NCBI RefSeq assembly: GCF_945859705.1
Contig: NC_079136.1
Span: 112,426,028 to 112,490,027, forward strand
Length of the DNA stretch: 64,000 nt
Direction: 5' to 3'
Source: Episyrphus balteatus
Lineage: Eukaryota; Arthropoda; Insecta; Diptera; Syrphidae
Shown here one piece after another: positions 22,901 through 34,500 of this stretch. The notes beneath the pieces are model-generated. The model was not told the DNA's origin. It saw only the letters and a program-made list of their open reading frames with translations, and ran no database searches. A program made the translations under genes and the position numbers. Within the stretch, counting starts at the first letter, position 1. Each line of letters starts with the position of its first letter.

Positions 22901-24549
22901 ATCAATCAAAACTGTAAGTGTTGCCGTTGTTTTTTAATAATTTTTTTTTATTTTAAGTATTTTTTTTAGAAAATTGCCCCTCCCGCCAAAAAGGGGGGAC
23001 ATTGACCCCCCCCCTCCCATAGTAAACAATGATTGTATTTAACCCCTCTACAGAATCTCATTATCAGTTCTTGGTGCTTAAGTTATCGTACTTTCCCCTC
23101 AAATGTTTCTGTTTTACTTGAGTTAAACTAAAAATGCGAAAAAAAAGCTAGATTAAAATGGCCATACTTCGGTTAATTTTCAATGAAAAAATTTAGTGAG
23201 TACAGCATTTTGAAGGAAATTTAATCTTCTTTTTTTCTTTCTAGCAACGTTTATGTCTATCTCAACCCAAAAAAAAATGTTCAAGTAAAAAAGCAAAAAA
23301 ACTCAAAAAATCGATTTTTTTGATATTTTTTTTATGATTGTTTCGACTATTTTGGTATGGAAATATTTTTTTTCAATTTTTAAAAAACATTATTCCAATA
23401 GAAAATTTAATTCTTTACGAAAAGTTTTATGTGCAATATATCAAAATTTTGCTTGGTTTACGAGATATATTGAAAAAACCAAAAAAGGGGCTTTTGCACC
23501 CCTATCTTCAGTTTCCACCCTCTCATTTAATAGCACTCCGCGGTTTTATCTTCTTTTATAACCCATTGAACGATTCCTGCAATAAAAACCCGTGAACGTC
23601 TTAGTTCCTTTCTAAACTACATAATCAATAGCCTATTATTGATGATTATTGAGAAAATAAAAAAAAAAACAATTTCAATTTCTGGAATCGAACCTCGGAC
23701 ACTCGAGTAAGAGGCAACTACTAAATCACCTAGACTAACACGACTTCTAAGGATACGAAAACTTTTATTTATATAAACTATTTAGGAAATATTGAATCAG
23801 AATTGATTTAAAATAGCTTTAAAGATTCTCAAACTGTAAAACGATTATCATCGATTCGATTATCGTTTTTAAAATTACGTAATGACCCCCCTGATAAGTA
23901 ACTGAAATTTTCTGAAGTGATTGCAAGACTCGAATTTTTGATTCTTTTAAATAGCTATAAAAATTGTTGTTGAGCAATCTATGACGAATTCCACGGTAAA
24001 TCGATTGTCATGAATCTGCAAATGCAATAACAATTTAAGTCTTATTTATTTTCATTCACAGTATTCGTGCATTTGAAGATCTTGTTTATGAAGATTGTTA
24101 CAACAACGATGAAGAAGGCGAAGAGTCCGAAGACTCAAATGAAGAAAACTACTTCGGCAACGATTACCCCGAGGAGGAGGACGAGGACGATACAATTGAT
24201 TTCCGAGATATGCGAAGAGCTATTGAATCTGTGAACATCGGTATGTTGCGAAATAATATTGGAAATAAAAATAATCAAAGAATTTGGATTTACAGGTTCG
24301 AGTGATGAAGGTGAATTGTCAAGTGACGAAGAGAATGAATATCATCCAGCGCGGAGTGGTTTTATCTTTACCGTTGATGCTGACGATGAAGACTTTGAAG
24401 ATGATGTTGATTTCCGTGATGTGGATCGCTATGGAACTGCATATGCGAAATATAAGAAAAGAATTTTAGAACAAATGAGAAATGGTTCTGATAATGATAT
24501 TGATGAATCTGGCCAGTATGATGATGATGAAAACACTGATTCTGATTAA
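16927..24549 (+). CDS. SLC7A6OS: SLC7A6OS/Iwr1-family RNA polymerase II nuclear import factor
   Basis: Four exons: 16927-17118, 17180-17595, 24062-24240 and 24296-24549. All are GT-AG with consistent phases, giving 346 aa. The N-terminus VVRVKRRIDEEPLGAFVL and later GYVYDLYL are the two conserved blocks of the Iwr1/SLC7A6OS family. The C-terminal half is very acidic (DEEGEES, YPEEEDEDD, DADDEDFEDDVDF), as in the family. In yeast Iwr1 binds assembled RNA polymerase II and carries it into the nucleus; the function here is by homology. The start follows CAAAAAAATG and is the first in-frame ATG. The 6.47-kb intron 2 is full of transposon debris and separates the two conserved blocks from the acidic tail. 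The Drosophila counterpart, from memory, is fs(2)ltoPP43. Confidence 0.9.
17596..18716. other. Proximal part of SLC7A6OS intron 2
   Basis: Poly-T-rich, non-coding. No repeat boundaries were recognised before the TIR at 18717. Confidence 0.4.
18717..20620. mobile_element. TIR element, 1.9 kb, ends TATTACGGTTGTCAAATA
   Basis: The left end TATTACGGTTGTCAAATATC and the right end's reverse complement are identical over about 22 bp. A related motif (ATTACAGTTGTCAATTG) recurs just inside the right end. No transposase frame is seen. A smaller MITE (19988-20333) is nested inside. No target duplication is obvious, and the right end abuts copia LTR sequence. Confidence 0.6.
19988..20333. mobile_element. 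Nested MITE, 346 bp, TAA-flanked
   Basis: Ends TGGCGTTTTTAATTGGCAAT and ATTGCCAATTAAAAACGCCA are perfect inverted repeats of at least 20 bp. TAA flanks both sides (19985-19987, 20334-20336). Confidence 0.75.
20625..20847 (-). mobile_element. Copia-type 3' LTR (approximate)
   Basis: On the minus strand a polypurine tract (GAGGAGGAG) directly precedes TGTTGGAAAC, the classic start of a copia LTR, right after the end of the pol frame. The far end is set at a CA near 20625 by inference only. Confidence 0.55.
20859..21707 (-). mobile_element. Copia pol fragment: reverse transcriptase C-terminus and RNase H
   Basis: An intact 282-codon frame with the copia hallmarks: GPIKHYLGMEI, then RRLIGRLLYLSINTRPDIS, YGYADATWADD, SSTCEAEFIAISEAAKEA, EDNQSCIELV, RTKHIDTKYK and ADLLTKPLP. 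The upstream gag, protease, integrase and YVDD part of RT are absent on this strand. The element is therefore a truncated 3' half. The frame is uninterrupted, which suggests relatively recent insertion. Confidence 0.9.
21700..21885 (+). mobile_element. Copia integrase-tail fragment in opposite orientation
   Basis: The plus strand encodes FEIWNGIKPGIDSFQIFG, then CYVHVPDVKRRKLDNKS and FLGYDDRTKAYRK, the region following the integrase core in copia polyproteins. It lies head-to-head with the minus-strand RT/RNase H fragment, so the element has been rearranged by an internal inversion. Confidence 0.8.
22135..23635. mobile_element. Fold-back element, 1.5 kb, with an asymmetric right arm
   Basis: Ends TAGGCTATTGATTATG and CATAATCAATAGCCTA are followed by TTA on both sides. 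Long inverted arms include AACTAAGACGTTCACGGG, AGGGGTGCAAAAGCCCC and the inner GGCAACACTTACAGTTTTG. The right arm carries about 350 extra bp (22977-23330), with a cluster of C and G runs, absent from the left arm. The 75- and 85-codon frames present in both arms are by-products of the palindrome. Confidence 0.8.
23676..23745 (-). repeat. tRNA-like sequence
   Basis: The minus strand contains TAGTCTAGGTGATTTAGTAG (A-box-like) and GGTTCGATTCC (perfect B-box) at the right spacing. The acceptor stem does not close convincingly. A tRNA-derived SINE or pseudogene is likely. Confidence 0.45.
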
Positions 24550-24563
24550 GTTAAGAATTTTCG

Positions 24564-24569
24564 AATAAA
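24564..24569 (+). terminator. Polyadenylation signal of the SLC7A6OS-like gene
   Basis: AATAAA lies 15 nt after the stop codon, followed by a T-rich stretch. Confidence 0.6.
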
Positions 24570-25494
24570 GTTGCTTTGTTATTTGAATTTATTAAAAAAA
24601 AATGTTGTTTTCATATTTTTAATTAGATGGAACGCGATGTTTTACTTAAATGTAGGGGGAATATTAGATAAAGTTAGACCTATAATAATCAAGGTCGATT
24701 AAAAATTCTTAGATTTTGAGATCTATTAAGTCCATGTTTGATCGCGCAAAGTTTTACTTTCACACCTCCAATTTTATTTTCCCGATGTCAAATTTTGATT
24801 TTTAAAATAACCAATTTGTCCCTATTTCACTCCCCCAAAGTGAAAAGACCAACTCCCAACTATAAAGAACAAGGCTTGTTTCTAAAGTTTTCATATCTTG
24901 AAATATAACCATTCGGAAGTGTTTTAATTTTGTTGAAGATTTGTTTTTGAACATTTGTTAGAAAATTCAAGATTTCCTTAGCAAGCTGCACAATAGCCTA
25001 ATTTTGTTATAATTTTGTCTATAGACAAAAACTAAAGAACTTAATACAAATTTCCAATGAAAAGAATTTAATGACGTTATATCAAAAACAAGTTAAGGAC
25101 AACCGGTTAATTAGTTTTCGAGATATTTTGGGCACACATTTAGAATGTGTTCTCACGCAAGGGTTTTTTTTCTTCAGAGTCAGCTTTCATTACTTAACCA
25201 TAATAAATTCTAGGTGGTTTAACCGAACCACTTGTTTGGACATTTAGAAAATGTCTAAATGCTTTCTATTCAAAACTGTAAAGAAATCTAAAATGGGTAC
25301 ACATTTGACGAATCTAGATTTTTTTCAATGAGTGAAGGTCCAAAAAACCTATTTTGCCACTAACTCCAGATTTTGGGGGTGTTACGGAGTTTTTAAACAA
25401 CGTTTCGTAATCAGTGCAACTAGCTCTACAAAACGTGATAGGTCTTCGCCCGTATATTTTGAGAATAACACAGTAATATTAATGATAAATAAAA
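24570..25494. other. Intergenic DNA
   Basis: No coding or repeat structure recognised. Confidence 0.35.
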
Positions 25495-27830
25495 AGTAAT
25501 GGTTTGTTGTTCTTTACATCATAAAATGTTTACTCTGCTAAGTACTGACAAAAACACCGCTTATGTATTCTGTGCAGTTGATTAAAGGAAAACTGTAAGA
25601 CACTTACTTCTCTTTTTGTTCATACGAACCTGCAAAAAAATGACCTAATTATGCATATTAAAACTTTTAAATTTAAGTTTTCATACAAAGTCACTGTGGC
25701 GTATACGCACTTTTTTTGAAAAATTAGTTTTGAAAAATCGCCCAACAGCTGTGAGTTCACACTATAATTAATAAATTAAATCAAAAGCTTTCGAAACTAA
25801 AATGAACCTACATAGTATGTAGTTTTTATGGTAACTCATCTCAGTCAAATTTTGGATAGACAGAAGTAGGTACTCGTTTGTAATGGTTTGCAGGGACTTT
25901 TTTTTAAGCTTATTTATTTTTGCGCCTTAAACAACAGGTAATAGTAATTGTTTGTTGTTGTTTACATCATAAAATGTTTACTCAGCTTAGTACTGTGTTA
26001 CCTCAAAAAACACGGGTTATGTATTCTAGGCAGTTGATAAAAGGAAAATTGTAATACATTTACTTCTCTTTTTGTTCAATTCATTCGAATTAGTATAAAA
26101 ACTGACCTATTTATGCATATTAAAACTTTTAAATCTAAATTTCCATACGGTTTCACTGTGGCGTATACGTACTTTTTTCTGAAAAACTAGTTTTGAAAAA
26201 TCGCCCAACAACTCAAACTACAATATTAATAAATTAAATCAAATACCTTCACAACTAAAATGAACCTACCTACATAGTATGTAGTTTTTAGGGTGACTCA
26301 GCTCAGTCAAATTTTGGATAAACAGAAGTAGGTATTCGTTTGTAAATGTTGTTTACAGGGACTGTTTTTTACAAAGTTGTAAATTTTTGACTCTTAAACA
26401 AAAAAGGATTACTAATAATAAAAACTGAATGGTTTGTTGTTGTTTACATCATAAAATGTTTACCCTGCAAAGTACTGAGTTGCCACAAAAACACGGCTTA
26501 TGAATTCTAGACAGTTGATAAAAGAAAATTGAAGACATATACAGGGTGTCCCAAAAGTAATAGATCAAACGAAGTATGCTGATAGGCCAACTTTAAGGCT
26601 CTCAGAATTTGGTAACTTATTCATCCCAAATCTTTACGGTTTTCGGTTTAATGCAGTTTTTGTGAAATTTCGATAAATTCCGACTTTGCAACAGTATTTT
26701 GCTTTTTCCGCTCATAATTGATTTTTGCTTTTTACATTTCTTTCAATAAAACATTGCCTAATAAAAGGAATAAATAATTAATCAAAATATTTTTTATTTC
26801 ATTCGCCTTTTTCCTGCAAATGAATTAACAGTTCCATGTTGTATGAAAACTCAATTTCTCACTTTTATTTCAGAGCAACACCCTGAACAAATTTTTTATG
26901 GTGTGACCCTGGTTTATTATTTTGAAAACTTGCCATGTTATTGCAGATTTCAAAAATGTATAAAAGTTTCCAAAGATGAAATTAGAACGAAAAATATTAC
27001 AATTTGAATTAAAAAAAACAGAGATTTTCAGAGCAAAATAACAAAAAAAAAAATGGAGGCTTTTATTCAAAAAGAAATAGGAACAAACAATAGTCGAGAA
27101 AATTTGTTTATTTTCCTTTGTTATTTTTTTCTGAAAGACCCTGTTTTGTTGCTTTTTAATTGTAATATCTTTAGTTCTAACTTCAACTTTGGAATCTTTT
27201 ATACATTTTTGAAAACTGCAATAACACGGCAAGTTTTCAAATTAATAAAAAAGGGTCACACCATACAATTTTTTTTCAGGGTGCTGCTCTGAAATAAAAG
27301 TAAGAAATCGAGTTTTTATAAATCATGGAACTGTTAGTTAATATGCAGCAAAATGGCGAATGAAATAAAAAATATTTTGATTAATTATTTATTTCTTAAT
27401 ATTAGGCAATGTTATAGTGAAAGAATTGTAAAAAACCAAAATCTATTATGAGCGAGGAAGCAAAATACTGTTGCAAAGTCGGGATTTATCGAAATTTCAC
27501 AAAAACTGCATCAAATCGAAAACCGTAATTTAGGATAAACAAGTTACCAAATTCTGAGAGCCCTAAAGTTGGCCTATCAGTCAGCATACTTCGTTTGATC
27601 CATTACTTTTGGGACACCCTGTATAACCTAATTATGCATATTAAATCTTTTAAATTTAAATTTTCATACAAATTCACTGTGGCGTATACGTACTTTTTTC
27701 TGAAAAATTAATTATAAAAAATCGCCCAACAGCTGTCAGCTCACACTACAAATTAATAAATTAAATCAATAGCTTTCAAAACTAATATGAACCTACATTT
27801 GTATGTAGTGCATATTATGACCATTATATG
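25495..27830. repeat. Three tandem copies of a ~450-480-bp repeat, the third split
   Basis: GTTTGTTGTTSTTTACATC recurs near 25502, 25950 and 26432. Each copy is followed in order by ATAAAATGTTTAC, AGTACTG, AACAC.G, TATGCATATTAAAAC-like and CACTGTGGCGTATACG. The third copy is interrupted by the fold-back element at 26542-27621 and resumes with ACCTAATTATGCATATTAAA. There is no coding content. Confidence 0.75.
26542..27621. mobile_element. Second copy of the CAGGGTGTCCC fold-back element
   Basis: Same ends (CAGGGTGTCCCAAAAGTAAT), TA flanks, length (1080 against 1078 bp) and near-complete palindrome as 6729-7806. It is inserted in the third tandem repeat. The 79- and 120-codon frames inside lie on opposite strands of the palindrome and are not genes. 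Confidence 0.85.
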
Positions 27831-28508
27831 CACAACGGACGCTATCTCTGACCTCTGACGTTATAATTAATAAATGTAGAATCTAACAAAACTGCAATGT
27901 TTTCACTGACCGTTGTCTCTCAATAACCTTTTCCAACCCTTTTAACATATAGAAAGCTTTTTTACAAACTATGCGTTCAACTTCATCATACTACACTACA
28001 GACAGAACGCAATGGTGCTTAAAGCTTAGTATCTGTCAGTTCGTCTTTGAAGTAGGTCGTTGGTCCAAGTTTTATGAAGAGATTTGTTTGTTTAATTTTT
28101 TTCCATTTGTTTATTGGCAGTTGTCAAATGCTCATTAATATTTAATAAACAGCTTATCTTAAAATTTCCAATAACATTCTTATCAAATTAGCAAACGATT
28201 AGATTTGTAAAAAATTAGCTTGAATATTAGATTTTGTATACAAATCACACAAAGAGTGAAAGAAACTGCGACCTCCTAATAAGAAATTAATACTTCGTGC
28301 AATCACCAATGGTGTTGATAGTCGACTTATTTCATTTATAGAAACATAATCGGCTCTTTTTCTTCTCAATCTTTTGAAACGAATAAAACAGCAAATATTT
28401 TAATTTGTGTAAATTATTTGAACAAGAGTGCAGTACTGTGAACTCAAAGTGGCAGTGGTATTTAGAATTTTTAATTACCTTTGTAAAAAAGGAACAGTTT
28501 ATCGCACA
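27831..28508. other. Presumed promoter and 5' UTR of ACOX3
   Basis: Non-coding sequence upstream of the start codon at 28509. No core promoter motif is clear. Confidence 0.4.
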
Positions 28509-31500
28509 ATGTCTACGTTAACACATGACGGTGATCAACAAAAGTGAGTTTAAAAAATTATATTTTTGGTTATTTTTATAAGAAATCTATTAAAGTCATT
28601 TCCAACATGAGAGCAGAGGTAGAGAGTGAACATTAAATATTATTGTGATGATGTTTGTGGAATTAGTGCTTGGGGTGAGATTATTGGTAAAAACAAAATA
28701 GTAAATAAACGATACAGCTGTTCGATTGTGGACTGTGGACAGGGAGCATTAATATTGATAAGCTACATACTAGGGTTGCCATATGCACAAATTTCATTGT
28801 CAACTGTGACTTGAAAATTAATAAATGTTATTGTTTTATTATTTTAATATCCATAATGATTAGAAGTTTTACTTTAGGGCAGCGATTAATTACAGCACTT
28901 ACCCCATTTTGTTTACAGAAGCGTCTTTAAAGTTTAATAGTAGCAAGATATAAACCGGTTATGCTGAGTTTGGTTAAAAAGAACTCCTAAGTTATTGAGC
29001 TTTAGTTGAGTTACCAAATGAATCGGAGGTCTTAACGAGACGGGGACAAAACCTCTCGGATTATTTTGAAGGGTTTTCAATTGTTTAAAGGGGACTCTTA
29101 CGGACATATTATTTACTAGTTAAAAAAATACATCTGGATGTTAAGAAATTTAAATGTCAAAAATAAATCCAAATCTTTAATATTAAATTTTTTAAATCCA
29201 ATCTCGTTAAATCCAAACATATTTAAACTGCTCTCTGGAGATCTGTTTAACTTTATAAATGTGAAATTCATTTTCACAGTGTTCAGTTGTTTTGTGAAAT
29301 AAAAATATAGATAAATGCAAATTATACCTACAAAATTTATTGAATAATCACATAATTTTTTTTTGAGTGAATAATATGAACAAAAAAAATAAATCCTTGG
29401 ATTTACGAAATTCACATTTAACGGCCATATTATTCATTCTGGATTTAGTTTGGATTAAAGTTAATTTTAAATCCAATCGCTTAAATCCGAATTTCATAAA
29501 TCCAAGGGTTTAATTTTTTGTTCATATTATTCACTCGAAAAAAATTATGTGATTATTCAGTGAATTTTGTATAATTTGCATTTATCTTTATTTTTCTTTC
29601 TCAAAATACTTGACGAAGCAACTGAACACTGTGAAAATGAATTTTATATCTGGATTTATAAAGTTAAACAGACCTCCAGAGAGAAGTTTAAATTTATTTA
29701 GATTTAACGAGATTGGATTTAAAAAATTGGATTTAAGATTGGATTTAATTAGTGAATATTATGGATTTGGGTCTATTTTTGACATTTCAATTTCTTTACA
29801 TCCAAATTTTTTTTTTTTAAACTAGTGAATAATATGGCCGTAAGTGATTGAATTTAAAATTAAATTTAATCCAAATTAAACCAACGGCATTTATGTGGCA
29901 CGGTTTAAATAAAGCAGAGATGATTTTCTCCGGAAAATCATGCCTTCACTTATAAAAATTGGGTATCAATATTACCGGTGGATAATACGGAATTATTTTT
30001 GCATAAGAATAAAAGAGACCATTAAAAGAGAGATATATGGACAAAGAAGGACCTAGTTTTGCAAGAAAAAGCTTCAAATCTCAAGAACCCTTTCGTAACG
30101 AATGGCTTACAGACATACAGTTGTGTTCAAAATAATAGTAGTGGCTGCATCAAAAAAACATTTTTTATAATTACGGTGTTTCTACGGTTAAAAATTTAGT
30201 TTCTTTGATGTCAAAGTTTGTAACGGTCAATTACTGATAAATGTATCATAGTTTCAAAATGAAAAAGAAGGTTCCAAATAATTTTTCATTGACTTTTGGT
30301 TGTTCTTTCTAATTTGACCTGTTCAAAATAATAGTAGTTAAAGTTATTTTTGAAGAATTTAAAAGCGGTTTATAATAAAGAATATTTATTTTTGGTTTAA
30401 AAGTAAGTACTCATATAATATGAACAATTTTTCAACAAAAAACGATTTGTTTCGGTTTTAATCTATTTAAAGTTCGAAGAGCAAAACACTGCAGTTCGGA
30501 TAACGGAAACTTTTACGAAAGCTGCTTGAAGAAGGGAAAACCTACTTGGAAATTCAAGGTTATATAAGGATGCTCCCCTACAATGGTAGCCAATGCAATA
30601 AACTCAACGAAAAACCCGAAACGTGCGGTAGAAAAAGAAAAAAGACCGTCGTAGATGGCAGGCGTATTGTCCAGATGAGCAAAGTTGAGCCTTCTGCATC
30701 GTCGTTTCAAATCCAGAAGGCTTTAACCCTGGATTGCAGTGCAGTGAACATTCGGAGGCGACTGTTAGAGACTAATTTGTACGCTTGAAGTTCACATAAA
30801 GTACCGCTGTTAACAAAGAAATATGTTAAAATACTAAAATTTTCGACCCTCCATGTTTAACTTTTTCCGTCGTATACTTTGGAACATATTCCGTATTGGG
30901 TGGACGTCGGACGTATTCTGGAGATCCAGTACCACCAAAGAGGACAAATTTGCTCGCATCAGTAAACAATATGTTACGCTATTACTTCGCTGGCCAGTTT
31001 ATGTAATCTTTTACAAACTGGATACGCTTTTTAACATGTTTCACAGAACTTTTCGTGGACTTCAAGCGTACAAATTAGTCTCTAACAGTCGCCTCCGAAT
31101 GCTTAAAGCCTTCTGGATTCGAAACGACGATGCTGAAGGCTCAGCTTTGCTCATCTGGACAGTACGCCTGTCATCTACGACGGTCTTTTTTCTTTTTCTA
31201 CCGCGCGTTTGGGGTTTTTCGTTGAGTTTATTGCATTGGCTACCATTGCAGGGGAGCATCCTCATAAAACCTTGAATTTCCAAGTAGGTTTTCCCTTCTT
31301 CAAGCAGCTTTCGTAAAAGTTTCCGCTATCCGAACTGCAGTGTTTTGCACTTCGAACTTTAAATAGATTAAAACCGAAACAAATCGTTTTTTGTTGAAAA
31401 ATTGTTCCTATTATATGAGTACTTACTTTTAAACCAAAAATAAATATTCTATATTATAAACCGCTTTTAAATTCTTCAAAAATAACTTTAACTACTATTA

Positions 31501-34500
31501 TTTTGAACAGGTCAAATTAGAAAGAACAACCAAAAGTCAATGAAAAATTATTTGGAACCTTCTTTTTCATTTTAAAACTATGATACATTTATTAGTAATT
31601 GACCGTTACAAACTTTGACATCAAAGAAACTAAATTTTTAACCGTAGAAGCACCGTAATTATAAAAAAATGTTATTTTGATGCAGGCACTACTATTATTT
31701 TGAACACAGCTGTATATGTGAGCTCTGTACATTGAATCACATCAAACACTGATACAGCCTTTCTAAATACATATAATTTATACCCAAGACTGAAAAAAAA
31801 CTTCAAAGAAAAAAATTTACCGGTGAAAGTTGAAAATTTCTGCCCTTTTAGAAGAGCTTGAAAAAAAAAAATTATTTTTGCACGGTATGTATTTATAAAC
31901 TTTTCAATGTTAAAAATGCATTAGGCTTAATAGAGAATATATTGTAAGTAAAAACTAAAGACATGTTAAATATCGTCCCCCTTCCGCGAACTGTTTGACC
32001 CACCTTCGTATACAAATGTATTCTTAGAGAAAAGAGATTGTTTTTTGTCTTAATAAAATCATATACATAGTTGAGAGTAAATAAATTAGTATTCTTTAAA
32101 AATCACTCTAAGGCGCGATTTATTCACACTCCATTAAATTTAAAGTTACCATTTAAAAAAGGATTATGCGATTTGGTAGTTTTCTAATTTTTAATGTGGA
32201 CTTTATATGGATAGTTTATATTTTGTAGTATTTTTATTTTATAGGTTACCTACTATAGAGAATGCTTACAATAATTATTCGTATCTTGAGTTACAGGTAC
32301 AGCCCAAACAACTGAAACAATTTCGGTAGTTCAAACTTAGTAGTTGTGTGTGTTTTGGAAAATTCCCTTGATGGGAAATTGAAATTTTATTTTTTAGGAA
32401 AAAATTAATGGTACCTCTATGACTAAAATTGAAAATCTTGTTTAAAAAAAAAACTTCTCTAAATGGCTTTATTAATAACTTTAGCAAATAAGTTCCAATT
32501 TTTGAGATATACAAAAAATGTTTTTTGGTCCAATATTAACATTCTCACTTTCTCCTAAATGACTCAAAAACATTTCAATTTTTTTTTTTTGAAAAATTGA
32601 TTACCATTAAAAAACAATTTATTTATTGCATTATTAGGCATTGTATTATAAATAATTTGAATAAAAATCATAAGATTACGTTATTAGGGTGTGGTATTTG
32701 TGTGGGTGTGTGTGTTGGAAGGAGTTGACTAGCTATATCCTACCCTGTATCTGGCTAGTGCCTTGTAGAATTGCTCTGCTAATTAAATGGTATGTGATAA
32801 TACAGATAAAAAAGAAATATTTTTTTATTTTCATTCCAGACCCAACAATGGCAATATTCTTGATGACAAAAGCATTTTTCCAGATTTCAAATTTGGACCA
32901 CTTACAAATTATAGAAACAAAGCGTCATTTTGTCACAAACGCATGAATGTTGCATTGGAGGGAGAAGATTTTATACGTTTTAAGGTAAAAAGACATTCCT
33001 ACATTCGGCCCTAGCGAGGTAATCCGTCGGAGCGGATTTTTTCCGATTTCATCCGAATCAGAAAGTTTTTACCGGTCGGAAACACACCTCGAAGCATATT
33101 CGTATGAAATCGGAGAATTTCCGCTCCGACGGATTAGCGCGCTAGGGCCGATTACTTTGTACGATTCAATCAAAATTCAAACCATATTTTATTTTTTTTT
33201 TTTTTTGTATCTTAAATTTTGAATTTTATAAACATTTTCTTCACAGCATCGTATGTGGAGGTATATGGAATCTCATCCAGATTTCGAACATGAATTGGAA
33301 ACACCTTCTTTAGATCGCCAACGACAATTGTCCAACAAACGAAAGGACCTCATCTGGAGTCAGCATTTTTACACTGTCAACGATGTAAGAGAAAAGTTTT
33401 TGGTTTAAACAATATTTTACACCTAAAAGTACTTCTCTTTTTAGTTCATCAGCAATCCAAAACTTTCCTACGCCTTTACCGAATCCATGTTCAACTACGA
33501 TGTCAGCTTAGCTGTAAAGTACTCCTTGTCAATAGGAATGTTCTCCAGCGTGATATTATCTCTGGGAACTGATCGCTTGCACAAATATGCCGAAATGATC
33601 ACAGAGGGAAAAATTGGAGGTGCGTTTGCTTTGACTGAGTTCTCGCACGGTACAAATGCTCGTGGGATGCGAACTCAAGCTACTTATGACCCAAAGACTG
33701 AGGAGTTCATTTTATATACTCCTGATTTTGAAGCAGCCAAATGCTGGGTGGGAAATCTCGGTAAGACATGTACACACTCAATTGTCTATGCTCAGTTGTA
33801 TGTTCCTGATGGAAGCTATCAGGGTCTAAATGCCTTTTTGGTGCCCATTCGTGATCCTAGTACGTTGTCAGCGTATCCTGGAGTCACAGTAGGTGATTTA
33901 GGTGAGAAGGTCGGGCTAAATGGAGTTGATAATGGGTAAATAGTTTGGATTTTTAATTTTTTTGTTTTGTCAATACTGATTGGGACTATTGAAGATTTGT
34001 GATGTTCCACAATTATCGTATACCAAAAGAGAACCTCTTGTCCAGAACTGGAGACGTTGATGCAGATGGAAACTTTAAAAGCAAGATTAAGGACAGTCGA
34101 AAGAGATTAGGTGCTTCATTAGGAGCACTTTCCGCAGGAAGGGTCAGCATTTGCTGTACGATTATAAAAATTTTGTAAAGAATTTTATTAAAACTTATGT
34201 ATTTTTAGCCATTGCATATGTTGCTTTGTGCAAGGCAATCACAATAGCTGGTAGATATTCAGCTTGCCGAAAGCAATTCGGGCCAGATGGCTGTTCAGAA
34301 GAATTGCCAGTGCTTGAATACCAATCCCAGCAGTACCGCATTTTGCCACATCTTGCAACTGCTTACGCCATTAGAGTCTTCTCACTTTGGTTAGGAAAAG
34401 AAAGCGTTGAACTTCAGATAAAAACTTTTATGGGCGAGGATGTATCAAGCCAGGGCATGGAACTGCATGGTCTATCATCGGCTGCAAAACCTGTCTGTAC

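Noticed and set aside
25495..27830. CRISPR-like or coding tandem array
   Set aside because: This is a eukaryotic window; the units are about 450-480 bp long, diverged and without spacers or frames.
28626..28814. 62-codon frame in ACOX3 intron 1
   Set aside because: No homology and no compatible splice sites; the exon 1 to exon 2 phase is already satisfied without it.
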